Assembly (NCBI GenBank): GCA_021604825.1
Contig: BQJS01000005.1
Coordinates: 1-60,012, forward strand
DNA: 60,012 nucleotides
Direction: 5' to 3'
From: Phycisphaerae bacterium
GTDB taxonomy: Bacteria > Planctomycetota > Phycisphaerae > UBA1845
The translations under genes and the position numbers were made by a program. The notes under the pieces are model-generated. The model made no database searches and was not told the DNA's origin. It saw nothing but the letters and a program-made list of their open reading frames with translations. This document shows positions 17,233 through 25,756 of the stretch, piece after piece (the first letter of the stretch is position 1; the number at the start of each line of letters is the position of its first letter).

Positions 17233-17981
17233 CCAAGCGGATCATTCCGTGCCTCGACATTCGCGACGGTCGCGTGGTCAAGGGCGTGGCGTTTAAGAAT
17301 CTGCGTGACGCCGGTGATCCCGTTGAGCGAGCCGAGGCGTACATGGCCACCGGTGCCGATGAGCTTTGCTTTCTCGATGTGACGGCTTCGATCGACAAGC
17401 ACCCGCTGCTGGTCGATTTGATTCGCAAGCTGTCGAAGGTTCTGTTCATTCCGTTTACGGTGGGCGGCGGTGTGCGAAGCGTTGACGATGCGAAGGCGCT
17501 GCTGCGAGCCGGTGCTGACAAAATTGGCGTGAACACGGCGGCTGTAATACGACCCGATCTGATCGCCGAGTTAGCCGCCCAATTTGGGAACCAGTGCGTG
17601 GTGCTTTCGATTGATGCCCTCGGTCAAGGTGCCGATGCGAAAGTGACGACCCACGGCGGCCGCGAGGTGACCGATCGGTCGGTGTGCGATTGGGCGCGGG
17701 AAGCTGTTGAGTTGGGGGCCGGCGAGATTCTGCTGAATTCGGTGGATTCGGACGGCGTGCGCGGCGGGTTTGCATGCGAGTTGGTCGAGCGCGTTGTCGA
17801 TGCGGTGTCTGTCCCGGTGATCGCTTCGGGCGGGGCGGGTGATGCAGCCGATTTTGTTGAACTGTTTTCGAAGACGCGTGCCCATGCGGGGTTGGCTGCT
17901 TCGATTTTTCACGACGGATCGACGACGCCGAACGATGTCAAGAAAGTGTTGCGTGGTGAGGGGATTGAGGTGCGGTTGTGA
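17226..17981 (+). CDS. hisF: Imidazole glycerol phosphate synthase, cyclase subunit
   Basis: A 251-residue TIM barrel. The N-terminus [19 protein letters not shown] contains the catalytic Asp11-type residue, and the second catalytic Asp lies in [11 protein letters not shown] (about 122-132). Phosphate-binding loops are [15 protein letters not shown] (about 79-93) and [17 protein letters not shown]. Normal length. Coupled by overlap to hisH upstream and to the HisA fusion gene downstream (four bases). Confidence 0.96.
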   Translation: MLAKRIIPCLDIRDGRVVKGVAFKNLRDAGDPVERAEAYMATGADELCFLDVTASIDKHPLLVDLIRKLSKVLFIPFTVGGGVRSVDDAKALLRAGADKIGVNTAAVIRPDLIAELAAQFGNQCVVLSIDALGQGADAKVTTHGGREVTDRSVCDWAREAVELGAGEILLNSVDSDGVRGGFACELVERVVDAVSVPVIASGGAGDAADFVELFSKTRAHAGLAASIFHDGSTTPNDVKKVLRGEGIEVRL

Positions 17982-19222
17982 TCATTCCAAGTATCGACAT
18001 TTCGGGCGGGAAAGCAGTCCAGCTCCGCCAAGGGCGCGAACTGCATCTGACCGATGAACGCGATCCGGTGATGTTGGCTGCGATGTTCAATCGCTACGGG
18101 CCGGTGGCGGTGGTTGATCTCGATGCCGCGATGGGCAAGGGCGACAATGGCGAGCTGATCGAAGCATGCTGTCAGGTAGCCGACTGCCGCGTGGGTGGTG
18201 GGATTCGCAGCGCCGACGATGTGCGCAACTGGATCAAGCGCGGTGCCCAGAAGATCGTCGTCGGGACGATGGCGTCGGTTGAATTTTTCAAGCAGTTTCC
18301 GCGTGAGTGGTTGGTGGGGGCCATCGACAGCAAAGGCGAGCAAGTTGTCGATTCCGGATGGACGCGGGATACGAATGCGAGTGTTTTTGATCGGGCGAAG
18401 GAGTTAGCCCCCTATTGCAGCGAGTTTTTGTTCACGCAGGTTGAGCGCGAGGGGATGCTGGCTGGCGTTGATCTCGAGCGGGCGACGCGATTGCGCGAAC
18501 TCGTGGATGTGCCGATCGTGGTGGCGGGCGGTATTCGCAACTCAGCCGACATCGCCGATTTGGTGCGATCGGGTTTCGGCGCACAGGTCGGTCGGGCGCT
18601 CTATGAAAACAAGGTGGACCTCACCGATGCTTGGATGCAGAGCGTTTCGTTTGATGCTTCGGGTTTGGTTCCGACAATTGTGCAGGATGCCCGAACGGGT
18701 GACGTGTTGATGCTGGCCTATAGCAATGCGGAGTCGCTGCGGGCGGCGCTATCGGAAGGGGTTGGTTGCTATTGGTCGCGTTCGCGAAAGAACCTTTGGC
18801 GTAAAGGCGAAACGTCGGGTAACACGCAGCGCTTGGTGTCAGCCCGTTTCGATTGCGACCGCGATGCGATATTATTTCGCGTGGATCAGGTTGGACCGAC
18901 ATGCCACACCGGATCGCCGACATGCTTTGGCCCGCGAACCTACGATACGTGCGCTGATGTGCATCGGACGCTTACCGATCGATTTGCAGAGTTGGCCAAC
19001 ACCTCCAAGCCGAGCTACACGCAGAAGCTGCTCAGCGATCCGGATCTGCTTGCCTCCAAACTTCGCGAAGAAATCGAAGAAGTGATCGTATCGCCCGACC
19101 GGTCCAACCTCCGCTGGGAATGTGCCGACGTGCTGTATCATCTCTGCGTCAAAATGGTGGCTGACGGGGTGACGCCGGAGCAGGTTGTCGCCGAGCTTCG
19201 AAGTCGCATCAAACCCGAATAG
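17978..19222 (+). CDS. hisA/hisIE: HisA-HisI-HisE trifunctional fusion
   Basis: One 414-residue frame carries three pathway enzymes. Residues 1 to about 215 are a short HisA isomerase barrel ([16 protein letters not shown] with the catalytic Asp7; CRVGGGIRSADDV; PIVVAGGIRNSADIADL). Residues about 220-315 are the HisI cyclohydrolase (MLAYSNAESLRAAL, YWSRSRKNLWRKGETSGNTQ and the zinc cysteines around GPTCHTGSPTC). Residues about 325-414 are the HisE pyrophosphohydrolase (KLREEIEEVIV, WECADVLYHL). HisIE fusions are common; having HisA in front is unusual to my knowledge. The fusion covers steps 2-4 in one chain. The reading frame is continuous, so this is not a sequencing join. Confidence 0.93.
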   Translation: MIIPSIDISGGKAVQLRQGRELHLTDERDPVMLAAMFNRYGPVAVVDLDAAMGKGDNGELIEACCQVADCRVGGGIRSADDVRNWIKRGAQKIVVGTMASVEFFKQFPREWLVGAIDSKGEQVVDSGWTRDTNASVFDRAKELAPYCSEFLFTQVEREGMLAGVDLERATRLRELVDVPIVVAGGIRNSADIADLVRSGFGAQVGRALYENKVDLTDAWMQSVSFDASGLVPTIVQDARTGDVLMLAYSNAESLRAALSEGVGCYWSRSRKNLWRKGETSGNTQRLVSARFDCDRDAILFRVDQVGPTCHTGSPTCFGPRTYDTCADVHRTLTDRFAELANTSKPSYTQKLLSDPDLLASKLREEIEEVIVSPDRSNLRWECADVLYHLCVKMVADGVTPEQVVAELRSRIKPE

Positions 19223-19420
19223 GCCCTTTTTGGCCGGTGACGCACCTTTCGTTCACGTCCAACTCGCCGGGTTGACCCTTTGATCAGCAACTCCTAGATT
19301 ACCGGCCCGTCGACTCGCTTTTTGCTGCGTTTTACGGGTCGAATCGGGCATGGTTTTCACAGTTCAAATGAACCGGCGAGCGGTTTTGTTTCGCCTGATT
19401 GAATCAACAAGGAGCGAGTT

Positions 19421-19882
19421 TTGGAAAAGACACTGATTATTCTCAAACCGGATTGCGTGCAGCGTCGCCTTATTGGCCGAATTGTTCAGCGCTTTGAAGA
19501 CAAGGGCCTCACGCTTTCGGGCATGAAGCTGATGCAGATTGAAAAGTCGCTGGCTGAGAAGCACTATGCCCCGCACGTTGGCAAGCCGTTTTATCCCGGT
19601 TTGATCGAGTACATTACGAGTGGTCCGGTGGTGGTGTTGGCGCTGGCTGGCCCGAATGCGATTACCGTGTCGCGCAAGCTGATGGGCGCGACGTTTGGAT
19701 TCGACGCCGAGCCTGGAACGGTTCGTGGCGATTTCGGAATCAGCAAGACGTTTAACCTGATTCATGGTAGCGACGCGCCCGAGACGGCTGAGACTGAGAT
19801 TGCGCTGTACTTTGCGCCGGGTGAACTGCTCGATTATTCGACAGCCGCAGAAGGTTGGACAAGCAAACCAAACGAAGTGTAG
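19421..19882 (+). CDS. ndk: Nucleoside diphosphate kinase
   Basis: A 153-residue enzyme that moves the gamma phosphate between nucleotides through a phosphohistidine. The N-terminus EKTLIILKPDCVQRRLIGRI is classic, and the active-site His is in FNLIHGSDAPETAETEI (about residue 114). The start is TTG with AAGGAG six bases before it. Monocistronic; it ends just before a REP-like palindrome. The 198-base gap before it shows nothing I can name. Confidence 0.95.
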   Translation: MEKTLIILKPDCVQRRLIGRIVQRFEDKGLTLSGMKLMQIEKSLAEKHYAPHVGKPFYPGLIEYITSGPVVVLALAGPNAITVSRKLMGATFGFDAEPGTVRGDFGISKTFNLIHGSDAPETAETEIALYFAPGELLDYSTAAEGWTSKPNEV

Positions 19883-19888
19883 TTAGGC

Positions 19889-19915
19889 GTAGGGTGCGTC
19901 CCGGACGCACCTGTT
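19889..19915. repeat. REP-like palindrome, family 1, form A
   Basis: GTAGGGTGCGTC-C-CGGACGCACCTGTT pattern: the GTAGG head and CTGTT tail match the other copies while the stem is a variant. It follows the ndk stop by six bases and can fold into a strong hairpin (GGTGCGTCC at 19893 with GGACGCACC). Confidence 0.65.
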
Positions 19916-19942
19916 GATTGCCAGCGGGATGGTTGCCAATTG

Positions 19943-19968
19943 CACTGCTCACAGAGCAGTGGCACGTC
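19943..19968. repeat. Palindromic repeat family 2, copy 3
   Basis: Core ACTGCTC-ACA-GAGCAGT followed by GGCACGTC; 25 of 26 bases match the copy at 4625-4650, more than 15 kb away. It lies in the leader of the cupin gene. Confidence 0.6.
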
Positions 19969-19993
19969 TACATTGAGATTCGTGAGGTGTGTT

Positions 19994-20350
19994 ATGAAAG
20001 TGCAATCGATTGAATCGCATGAGCAGGCACCTGTGACGATGGAAGGTGCGTCGGGCGCGCAGATGCGGATGCTCATCGGGCCGGGCGAGAAAGCCCCGAA
20101 CTTTCACATGCGTCACTTTGAGGTCGAAGTCGGCGGATACACCCCGCACCATCAACACGACTACGAGCATGAGATCGTGATCCTTAAGGGGCAGGGCGTC
20201 GCCAAGTCGGAGCAGGGCGAACGGCCCTTCAGCGCCGGTGATATCATCTACGTGCCAGCCAACGAGAAGCACAATTTCAGCAATACCGGTGACGCCCCGT
20301 TGGAGTTTATTTGCCTGATTCCGGCACCGCAGGATTGTTCGAAAGATTAG
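19994..20350 (+). CDS. Cupin-domain protein
   Basis: A 118-residue single-domain cupin. Motif 1 has the metal ligands in PHHQHDYEHEIVILKGQG (about residues 45-62) and motif 2 is VPANEKHNFSNTG (about 88-100). Small cupins bind Mn, Fe or Zn and act as isomerases, dioxygenases or sensors; the substrate cannot be told. The ATG at 19994 is preferred because upstream codons run into the palindromic repeat. Confidence 0.82.
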   Translation: MKVQSIESHEQAPVTMEGASGAQMRMLIGPGEKAPNFHMRHFEVEVGGYTPHHQHDYEHEIVILKGQGVAKSEQGERPFSAGDIIYVPANEKHNFSNTGDAPLEFICLIPAPQDCSKD

Positions 20351-20368
20351 TGCGGGCGCGATTCAGCA

Positions 20369-20389
20369 GTAGGGTCCGCTGTGCGGACC
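20369..20389. repeat. REP-like palindrome, family 1, form A variant
   Basis: GTAGG head and perfect arms GGTCCGC (20373-20379) and GCGGACC (20383-20389). Exact reverse complement of 20433-20453; the two form an inverted pair 42 bases apart, 19 bases after the cupin stop codon. Confidence 0.62.
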
Positions 20390-20431
20390 TTTGAATTTGA
20401 ATCGGCACACGGTAGTTGGTTGGCATACGTT

Positions 20432-20453
20432 GGTCCGCACAGCGGACCCTACA
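20432..20453. repeat. REP-like palindrome, family 1, form B variant
   Basis: Arms GGTCCGC and GCGGACC followed by CTAC, the inverted partner of 20369-20389. It ends eleven bases before the next gene. Confidence 0.62.
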
Positions 20454-20463
20454 ATTCCCCTCG

Positions 20464-21051
20464 ATGTTCGGTAGGCGGATGATTGCATCGAACGATAAAC
20501 CGAAACCTTCCGCCGAGCCCGTCGTCAATGGCCACTGTTCAAAATGCGGGTCAGCCGTCGCCGGGTTTCCCGGTGATTACGCCCGCTGCGACAAGTGTCA
20601 GCACATGCAAATGCTATCGTCCGACCCGCCGCCGGGTTGGCGCACAGTCGCACACGGCGATCGTCTGACGCAGCTGCCCTTCTGGTTCGTGACGTTGTTC
20701 TACGCGTCGATCGGTGCGATCTTGTGGACCGGTGGGGGGACGGACTTCTACAGCAGTTCGATCGTAATCCTCGTGTTTGCGGGTTGGATCTTTTCGATCA
20801 TGCAGTTTTCAAAAGCCGCAGAGCGCCAACGCCGCTGGTGGGCACCGGTGCTGGAGTATCACCTCGTCGCCATCCTGATGATCCCAGGTTTCATGTGGCT
20901 GGCCGGCGCGTTCATGGCCATCGTCAATTGGACCATCACCGGCATGACACTCCTATGGATGCTCTTCGCCGCCGTGATCCTGTTCATATCCCTGCTGCTA
21001 TACGGCGATGCGAGGCGACGCATCGCGCATCTGAAGATCGTTAGACGTTGA
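20464..21051 (+). CDS. Membrane protein with N-terminal zinc ribbon
   Basis: I do not recognise the family. The N-terminal part has a CxxC pair twice (HCSKCGS and RCDKCQH, about residues 24-46), which looks like a zinc ribbon. Four hydrophobic stretches follow: FWFVTLFYASIGAILW, SIVILVFAGWIFSIM, VAILMIPGFMWLAGAFMAIV and LLWMLFAAVILFISLLLY. The tail is basic. ATG 20464 is chosen because earlier codons belong to the repeat; ATG 20479 is also possible. It is convergent with the radical SAM gene. Confidence 0.6.
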   Translation: MFGRRMIASNDKPKPSAEPVVNGHCSKCGSAVAGFPGDYARCDKCQHMQMLSSDPPPGWRTVAHGDRLTQLPFWFVTLFYASIGAILWTGGGTDFYSSSIVILVFAGWIFSIMQFSKAAERQRRWWAPVLEYHLVAILMIPGFMWLAGAFMAIVNWTITGMTLLWMLFAAVILFISLLLYGDARRRIAHLKIVRR

Positions 21052-21060
21052 ATCGATGTG

Positions 21061-22017
21061 TCACGAGCGCGCGGCGAATAGCGGAATCTGAACAACTGCA
21101 TCCCGCTCTCTATTTGCAGGGGGTGGCCCTGCGATTCCACACTCGCCAGATGTATGCTCGGGATTCTTGCAACCGCAAACTCTGACTGCGACGCCAAACG
21201 TTTTGCCCAGCGTTCGCAAACGGTTGAAGCGGCGTTCACGCTCCGTTTCGTCGATCATTTTCCCGCCGCCGCAATTGTTCTTGAATTGTTGTCGGCGCCA
21301 CTTATCGGCGCCGAATGTGGGCAGAAGACTTGAGATCGCCGCCATCGTTTTGCGAGCAAATGCCGGCCGCAGGAAGAGATAGCTTGCAGCAGCCGATCGC
21401 ACTCCGATTCTGCTTAGCTCTTCAAGCAACGATGAAAACGAATCGTTCGTGTCCGTGAGTTCGGGAATCAAGGGATCGAATCGAGCGCTAGTCTGCACGC
21501 CGGCACCTATGAGTCGCCTCATCGAGTCTATTCGATCCTTAGCCGATGCGGCACTCGGTTCCAGTGCTGTCAGAATCCGATCATCCAATGAAGTAATGCC
21601 GACCTGCGCACAGACTTGCCCAGCGTGTTCTTGAAAGAGTTTGATGAAGCGATCGCCAACTGCACCCTTGGTTAGGAAGGCGACCTTAACGCCGTTAGAG
21701 AGAATGACGCGCATCGTTTCGAAAGCCACGTCGAGTACGGCGCTGTCGTTCTGGAACGCGTCGCTCGATGAACTGAAGTAAACCCGCGATGGTTTCGTCC
21801 GCTTTCTTTCGAGCTCATTCTTCACCAACTCGGCCGTGTTCTCGTAGACAACGATCTTGTTGTCGCCCGGATAATTCGGGTATCCCTGGATGTAACAGTA
21901 AACACAGCCAAACGAACAGCCGCGGGTAATGTTAATCGTTGGAAGCCTCTGCAAACACGGCAAAGAGGACGGAGTGAGGACCGGAGAGCTTCGATTTTGG
22001 CGTGATACGTTTGTCAT
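21061..22017 (-). CDS. Radical SAM protein, spore-photoproduct-lyase-like group
   Basis: A 318-residue radical SAM enzyme. The cluster motif is NITRGCSFGCVYCYIQGYP (CxxxCxxC at about residues 35-42). The following segments RVYFSSSSDAFQND and VCAQVGITSLDDRI resemble the SplB/Rv2578c-like group that includes DNA-lesion repair enzymes, but the real substrate is unknown. A C-terminal cluster of cysteines (VCGCKNPEHTSGECGI) may bind a second Fe-S cluster or metal. It appears to be monocistronic, with a family 1 palindrome 17 bases upstream of the start. Confidence 0.75.
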   Translation of the reverse strand: MTNVSRQNRSSPVLTPSSLPCLQRLPTINITRGCSFGCVYCYIQGYPNYPGDNKIVVYENTAELVKNELERKRTKPSRVYFSSSSDAFQNDSAVLDVAFETMRVILSNGVKVAFLTKGAVGDRFIKLFQEHAGQVCAQVGITSLDDRILTALEPSAASAKDRIDSMRRLIGAGVQTSARFDPLIPELTDTNDSFSSLLEELSRIGVRSAAASYLFLRPAFARKTMAAISSLLPTFGADKWRRQQFKNNCGGGKMIDETERERRFNRLRTLGKTFGVAVRVCGCKNPEHTSGECGIAGPPPANRERDAVVQIPLFAARS

Positions 22018-22033
22018 GGTTCGTACTTAGTTA

Positions 22034-22059
22034 ACAGGTGCGGCAAGCCTCACCCTACT
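22034..22059. repeat. REP-like palindrome, family 1, form B
   Basis: AACAGGTGCGGC-AA-GCCTCACCCTAC: same as the copy at 30808-30833 with one change in the right arm. It sits in front of the radical SAM gene. Confidence 0.6.
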
Positions 22060-22077
22060 TCTTGGCGTCAGCTCTTT

Positions 22078-22176
22078 CTATTTTCGTCGAAACAGTATCC
22101 AACATAGCAAGCCCACCGCGACCAAACCACCCAGAAGTACCAATTCAGTTGACACAGTTATCATAACCGCGAGCAT
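22078..22176 (-). CDS. Small single-span membrane protein
   Basis: A 32-residue peptide starting at ATG 22176, preceded by TAGGAG and eight bases, a good ribosome binding site. After MLAVMITVSTE the chain is one hydrophobic helix and ends in FRRK, so it would sit in the inner membrane with a basic cytoplasmic end. It follows the YjbR-like gene by 23 bases and probably shares its transcript. Function unknown. Confidence 0.5.
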   Translation of the reverse strand: MLAVMITVSTELVLLGGLVAVGLLCWILFRRK

Positions 22177-22199
22177 GTTTGCCACTCCTATTGCTTGGC

Positions 22200-22571
22200 T
22201 CACTTTGTCGTTTTCTTTTTTTCCGTCGATCTTGATTTGGATGCGCCGGTTAGTTTGTAGCTTTCGGTTAGCCATTTTTCCCATGTTTTCTTGGGGATTG
22301 GTTTTTCGGTGGTGAATCTGGCTGTTACCCATCCGTTCTTGCCTACTTCGTAGTTGTCTGGGGATTTCTTGGCGAGCGCGGTGGCTTCGGGGATGGATTT
22401 TTCTAGTTTGAACATGGCTTTGTAGCGGCCGCCTTGTGTTCCTATGTATAGGAATCCCTTCTTGTTGGCTTTGAAGGAACGTTGGGTACAGGCGGTGCCT
22501 TTGTCTACGTTGGGAAACTCGCTGGCCTTATTGCGGATGGGTTTGGTTGGGTCTTTCTTGGTGGCGGCCAC
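22200..22571 (-). CDS. MmcQ/YjbR-like protein
   Basis: A 123-residue soluble protein whose pattern fits the MmcQ/YjbR fold: SEFPNVDKGTACTQRSFKA near the start, KKGFLYIGTQGG, then GWVTARFTTEKPIPKKTWEK and LTESYKLTG at the C-terminus, ending in a Lys-rich tail. YjbR-type proteins are small DNA-binding-like proteins of unknown role. I prefer the GTG at 22571, preceded by GAGGAG; a TTG at 22661 extends the frame by 30 residues, but that stretch is low in hydrophobic residues and looks non-coding. Confidence 0.55.
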   Translation of the reverse strand: MAATKKDPTKPIRNKASEFPNVDKGTACTQRSFKANKKGFLYIGTQGGRYKAMFKLEKSIPEATALAKKSPDNYEVGKNGWVTARFTTEKPIPKKTWEKWLTESYKLTGASKSRSTEKKKTTK

Positions 22572-22708
22572 TGCTGGCTCCTCGGGTGAGATTTGCTCGT
22601 CGGCTGACCTGGATCGTGTTTTGTCATTTCCTTCAGTCCCCCACCCTTCCGCTTCGCTCAAGGATGGGGCACCCTACGATTGGCGACCCTTGTTTCGTTG
22701 ACCGGTGA

Positions 22709-23932
22709 CTATACGGCCCGGCCTGCCTTGATCACCGTTTGGGTGCAGTTTCTTCCTGCGAAATAGCACATCTGTTCGATGGTTGGCACGTCTAGAATCG
22801 TCAGATCGGCTTGCATGCCTTCTTTGATTGCGCCGATTTTGTTCTCGCGTTTCAGGACGGCGGCTGCGTTGGTGGTTGTGGCGATCAGCGTTTGAGCTGG
22901 GGTCATTCCCATTTGCGAGCAGGCGATGCTCATGGTCAGCGGCAGCGATTCGACGACGGATGAACCGGGGTTGAAGTCGGTGGCGATGGCCACTGGCAGA
23001 CCGGCATCGATGATGCGGCGGGCGGGGGCTTGTTCTACGCCTAGATAGAACGAGCAGGCCGGCAATAGGACGGCGATCGTGCCGGCATCGCGCATCGCGC
23101 TGATTGATTCATCGTCGATGCGCTCGAGGTGATCGGCTGACGATGCGCCGACTTGTGCAGCTAGCTTCGATGCGCCGATCTGCGTGATCTGATCAGCATG
23201 GACGCGCGGGGTTAAGCCGGCGTCGGCGCAGGTTGTCAAGAAGCGCTTCGATTGTTCGATGTTGAATGCCGTCGTCTCGCAGAACACGTCGGCGAATTCA
23301 GCCAGTCCTTCTTCGCGAATCTGATCGAGTACCTTGCGGTCCAGCACCGTGTCGAGGTAGCCGTCGGGGTTGCCTTCAAACTCGCGGGGTGTTGTGTGGG
23401 CGGCGAGGTATGTTCCTACCAGTTCGATCGGTTGCAATTCGTTCAACCGCTTGACGGCATGGAGCATCTTGAGTTCGTCTTTGACGGTTAACCCATACCC
23501 GCTCTTGATCTCAACCGTGGTGACACCGAGGGCCAGCATGCGTTGCAAGCGCGGAAGGGCTAGCTCGACGAGTTGTTCGACGCGGCACTCTCGCACGGCA
23601 TCGACGCTGTTTTTGATCCCGCCGCCGCGTCGGGCGATTTCGGCGTAGCTTAGGCCCTGGGCGCGTTGGACGTATTCATCCTCACGCGTTCCGGCGAAAA
23701 CGGTGTGCGTGTGGCAGTCGATGAGTCCGGGGATCACGCAGCCTTGGTTCGCGTCAATAATTTTTGCATCGGTTGGCCAATTGGTTGGGTCGTCCTCGCG
23801 AATCCAGGCGATGGTGTTGCCTTCGATGCCGATGGCCGAATTGCGATGGCGGGTGATGGGAAGTTCGCCATTGAGTGGTGTTGGGCCGGCTGGTCCGGTG
23901 CATATTTCGGCGATGTTGCGGACGACGAACAT
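22709..23932 (-). CDS. hutI: Imidazolonepropionase
   Basis: A 407-residue amidohydrolase that opens the ring of imidazolonepropionate to formiminoglutamate in histidine breakdown. Metal-binding GLIDCHTHTVFAGTRE (about residues 69-84) and KSGYGLTVKDELKML (about 143-157) are typical of HutI, as are HADQI and the later ATDFNPGSS. No other hut gene is present in the window, so histidine degradation must be completed elsewhere. It starts two bases after the tdk stop, implying a tdk-hutI operon. Confidence 0.93.
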   Translation of the reverse strand: MFVVRNIAEICTGPAGPTPLNGELPITRHRNSAIGIEGNTIAWIREDDPTNWPTDAKIIDANQGCVIPGLIDCHTHTVFAGTREDEYVQRAQGLSYAEIARRGGGIKNSVDAVRECRVEQLVELALPRLQRMLALGVTTVEIKSGYGLTVKDELKMLHAVKRLNELQPIELVGTYLAAHTTPREFEGNPDGYLDTVLDRKVLDQIREEGLAEFADVFCETTAFNIEQSKRFLTTCADAGLTPRVHADQITQIGASKLAAQVGASSADHLERIDDESISAMRDAGTIAVLLPACSFYLGVEQAPARRIIDAGLPVAIATDFNPGSSVVESLPLTMSIACSQMGMTPAQTLIATTTNAAAVLKRENKIGAIKEGMQADLTILDVPTIEQMCYFAGRNCTQTVIKAGRAV

Positions 23933-23934
23933 GG

Positions 23935-24543
23935 TTAGGCCATCTCACTGCTGTCGATGTGGGCTTCGCGCGGCGGCGACCAGCAGGCTTTGCAGCGCGG
24001 TTCAAAATCTTCCGCACCACCGACGATGTGCGCGCCGACGATTGGCGTCTTGCGGTGCGTGTGGGTGGCTGGCTTGCCGCACGCGGCGCAGATGGATTGT
24101 TGTACGCGGACGACGCCAGCCGACTCTCGGATTTGCTCGATGACGTCGAACTGCAATCCCCACATGTCCAGATCGAGCGCGGCGATGATGACGCGTTTGC
24201 CTTGCTCGGCGAGTTGTTTGCACACGCTTGGTAAGCCGTCGTCGTAGAAATGCCCTTCGTCGATGACCACGACTTCGGTTTCGTTTGAAACGCGTTCGAC
24301 GATTTCCTTCGAGCAAGTCACGGATAGTGCGTCGAGACCTTCGCCGTCGTGGGTCATGATTCGTGCGCGGCTATAACGGTCGTCCTTGTTGTGTTTGAGG
24401 ACGAGGATGTTTTGGGCTGGCTCTTTTTCGAGTTCTTTGAGGACAGCCGTCGTTTTGCCGCTGAACATGCACCCGCAGATGAGTTCGATGATGCCCTGGC
24501 GCTGGCTGTTGGTCGGACTTGGCATGTGGGGAGCCGCACTCAT
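23935..24543 (-). CDS. tdk: Thymidine kinase, type II
   Basis: A 202-residue enzyme that phosphorylates thymidine for the salvage pathway. The P-loop is CGCMFSGKTT (about residues 22-31), the Walker B-like segment is VVVIDEGHFYDD, and zinc is bound by CAACGK and CKACW. ATG 24543 is chosen over an upstream TTG at 24579. It ends two bases before hutI. Confidence 0.93.
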   Translation of the reverse strand: MSAAPHMPSPTNSQRQGIIELICGCMFSGKTTAVLKELEKEPAQNILVLKHNKDDRYSRARIMTHDGEGLDALSVTCSKEIVERVSNETEVVVIDEGHFYDDGLPSVCKQLAEQGKRVIIAALDLDMWGLQFDVIEQIRESAGVVRVQQSICAACGKPATHTHRKTPIVGAHIVGGAEDFEPRCKACWSPPREAHIDSSEMA

Positions 24544-24601
24544 GGGTTTGATTGTGGCTTGTTGACGGCTCAAGGTCAAAGCTGCGTTTTTGGAATTTCG
24601 C

Positions 24602-25708
24602 TCAACTCTTGAGGCGGTCGAGCAGGAAGACGGCGATGGGTGTGAAAACCATGATGGGCATCCACGCGGGCAGCGGCGTGCCGTTTTTTCCGAAGGTGTG
24701 GCTGATGAATGTGAAAAGAAAGCACGATCCGCAGACGAGCAGGAGTTTGAGCACGCTGCCGAGGACGTTGGCGGGTACGCGGGTCAGCACGAACGGTAAG
24801 CCGAGGACGAGCATGAGCAGATTCACGATCGGCGTGGTGAAGCGCACGTGCTTGGCGTGGCGGATGCGACCTTGGCTGGCTGGGTCGAGACGCTCGCCCA
24901 GTTCATCGAGGCGACTGGAACTTAGGAAATTGATCCAACCAGCTGACTGCCGCATTTCGATGGCCTGCGGGCTTAGGTCGCTGGCCACCTCGTTGACGAT
25001 TCGGCGGCGGATGTCTTCGCTGGGGTCGAAAGCCGTGTCGGTTTCGTTGGATCGGGCGATCTCGAATCCGCGTTCGAGTTTCCATTTGCCGCGCGAGCTG
25101 CCGGGTTCGTCAGGGAACCAGGTGGCGTGGTCGGCTTGGATGATGTTGTTGAGCGTGCCGTTCGCGTCGCGCTTGAGAATGAGAAGGCGATGCAGCTCCT
25201 GTGTCTTCGGATCGTATTGATGGGCTGACATTAACGAGCCGTCGCTGTCGAGTAGGAAGCGGAGCTTGAATGTTTTGAGCCCTTGGGCATCGTCGTGATC
25301 GCGGGCGAGTTTGTGGGCGATCGACGGGATGATGTATTCGCTATCGACGTACCACATGGTTGTGGTGGCCAGTCCGAAACCAAGAACGGTCGCCGCCACG
25401 CGATAGAGGCTGATACCCCCGGCGAGGATGGCTGTCATCTCGTTGATTCGGCGCATGCGCGACAGCGTCATCATGCACGCGAACAAGGTGATCACGCCGG
25501 AGAGTTGGGCGAAGTATTGGAAGATACGGTTGCCGTAGTAGCTGATTATGTCGGGCAGGACCGAGTGCGTTTCGGAGGCGTTCTCGGTGAATTCGTCGAG
25601 GTTGACGAACATGTCGAGGACGATGTACAGACTGATCATGACCCCGATCGCGATCAGGTAGTTGACAATCAGACTGCGTAGGATGTATCGATCCAGTGTG
25701 GTTAGCAC
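24602..25708 (-). CDS. LptF/LptG-family permease (second of pair)
   Basis: A 368-residue member of the YjgP/YjgQ family, membrane parts of the ABC system that moves lipopolysaccharide from the inner membrane toward the outer membrane. Helices near the N-terminus (LRSLIVNYLIAIGVMISLYI, FAQLSGVITLFACMMTLSRM) are followed by a periplasmic beta-rich domain (about residues 125-260) and C-terminal helices (VRFTTPIVNLLMLVLGLPFV, and the last about 330-365). It starts with GTG, with AGGAAGT before it. The partner gene lies upstream on the same strand. Confidence 0.87.
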   Translation of the reverse strand: MLTTLDRYILRSLIVNYLIAIGVMISLYIVLDMFVNLDEFTENASETHSVLPDIISYYGNRIFQYFAQLSGVITLFACMMTLSRMRRINEMTAILAGGISLYRVAATVLGFGLATTTMWYVDSEYIIPSIAHKLARDHDDAQGLKTFKLRFLLDSDGSLMSAHQYDPKTQELHRLLILKRDANGTLNNIIQADHATWFPDEPGSSRGKWKLERGFEIARSNETDTAFDPSEDIRRRIVNEVASDLSPQAIEMRQSAGWINFLSSSRLDELGERLDPASQGRIRHAKHVRFTTPIVNLLMLVLGLPFVLTRVPANVLGSVLKLLLVCGSCFLFTFISHTFGKNGTPLPAWMPIMVFTPIAVFLLDRLKS

Positions 25709-25716
25709 GGTCCTGC

Positions 25717-25748
25717 ACTTCCTGAAAACTTAACTTCCTGAAAACTTA
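25717..25748. repeat. Perfect 16-bp tandem duplication at the lptG ribosome binding site
   Basis: The 16 bases ACTTCCTGAAAACTTA occur twice without a gap between the two permease genes. On the coding (minus) strand each unit carries CAGGAAGT, so the ribosome binding site region of the second permease is doubled. Confidence 0.8.
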
Positions 25749-25756
25749 CGAAACAC

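Noticed and set aside
19223..19244. Terminator after the HisA-HisIE gene (GGCC-CTTTTT-GGCC)
   Set aside because: The stem is only four bases and the T-run is in the loop rather than after the stem.
22640..22680. Another REP-like copy near the YjbR-like gene (GCACCCTACG)
   Set aside because: Only one end of the pattern is present and the palindromic stem is missing.
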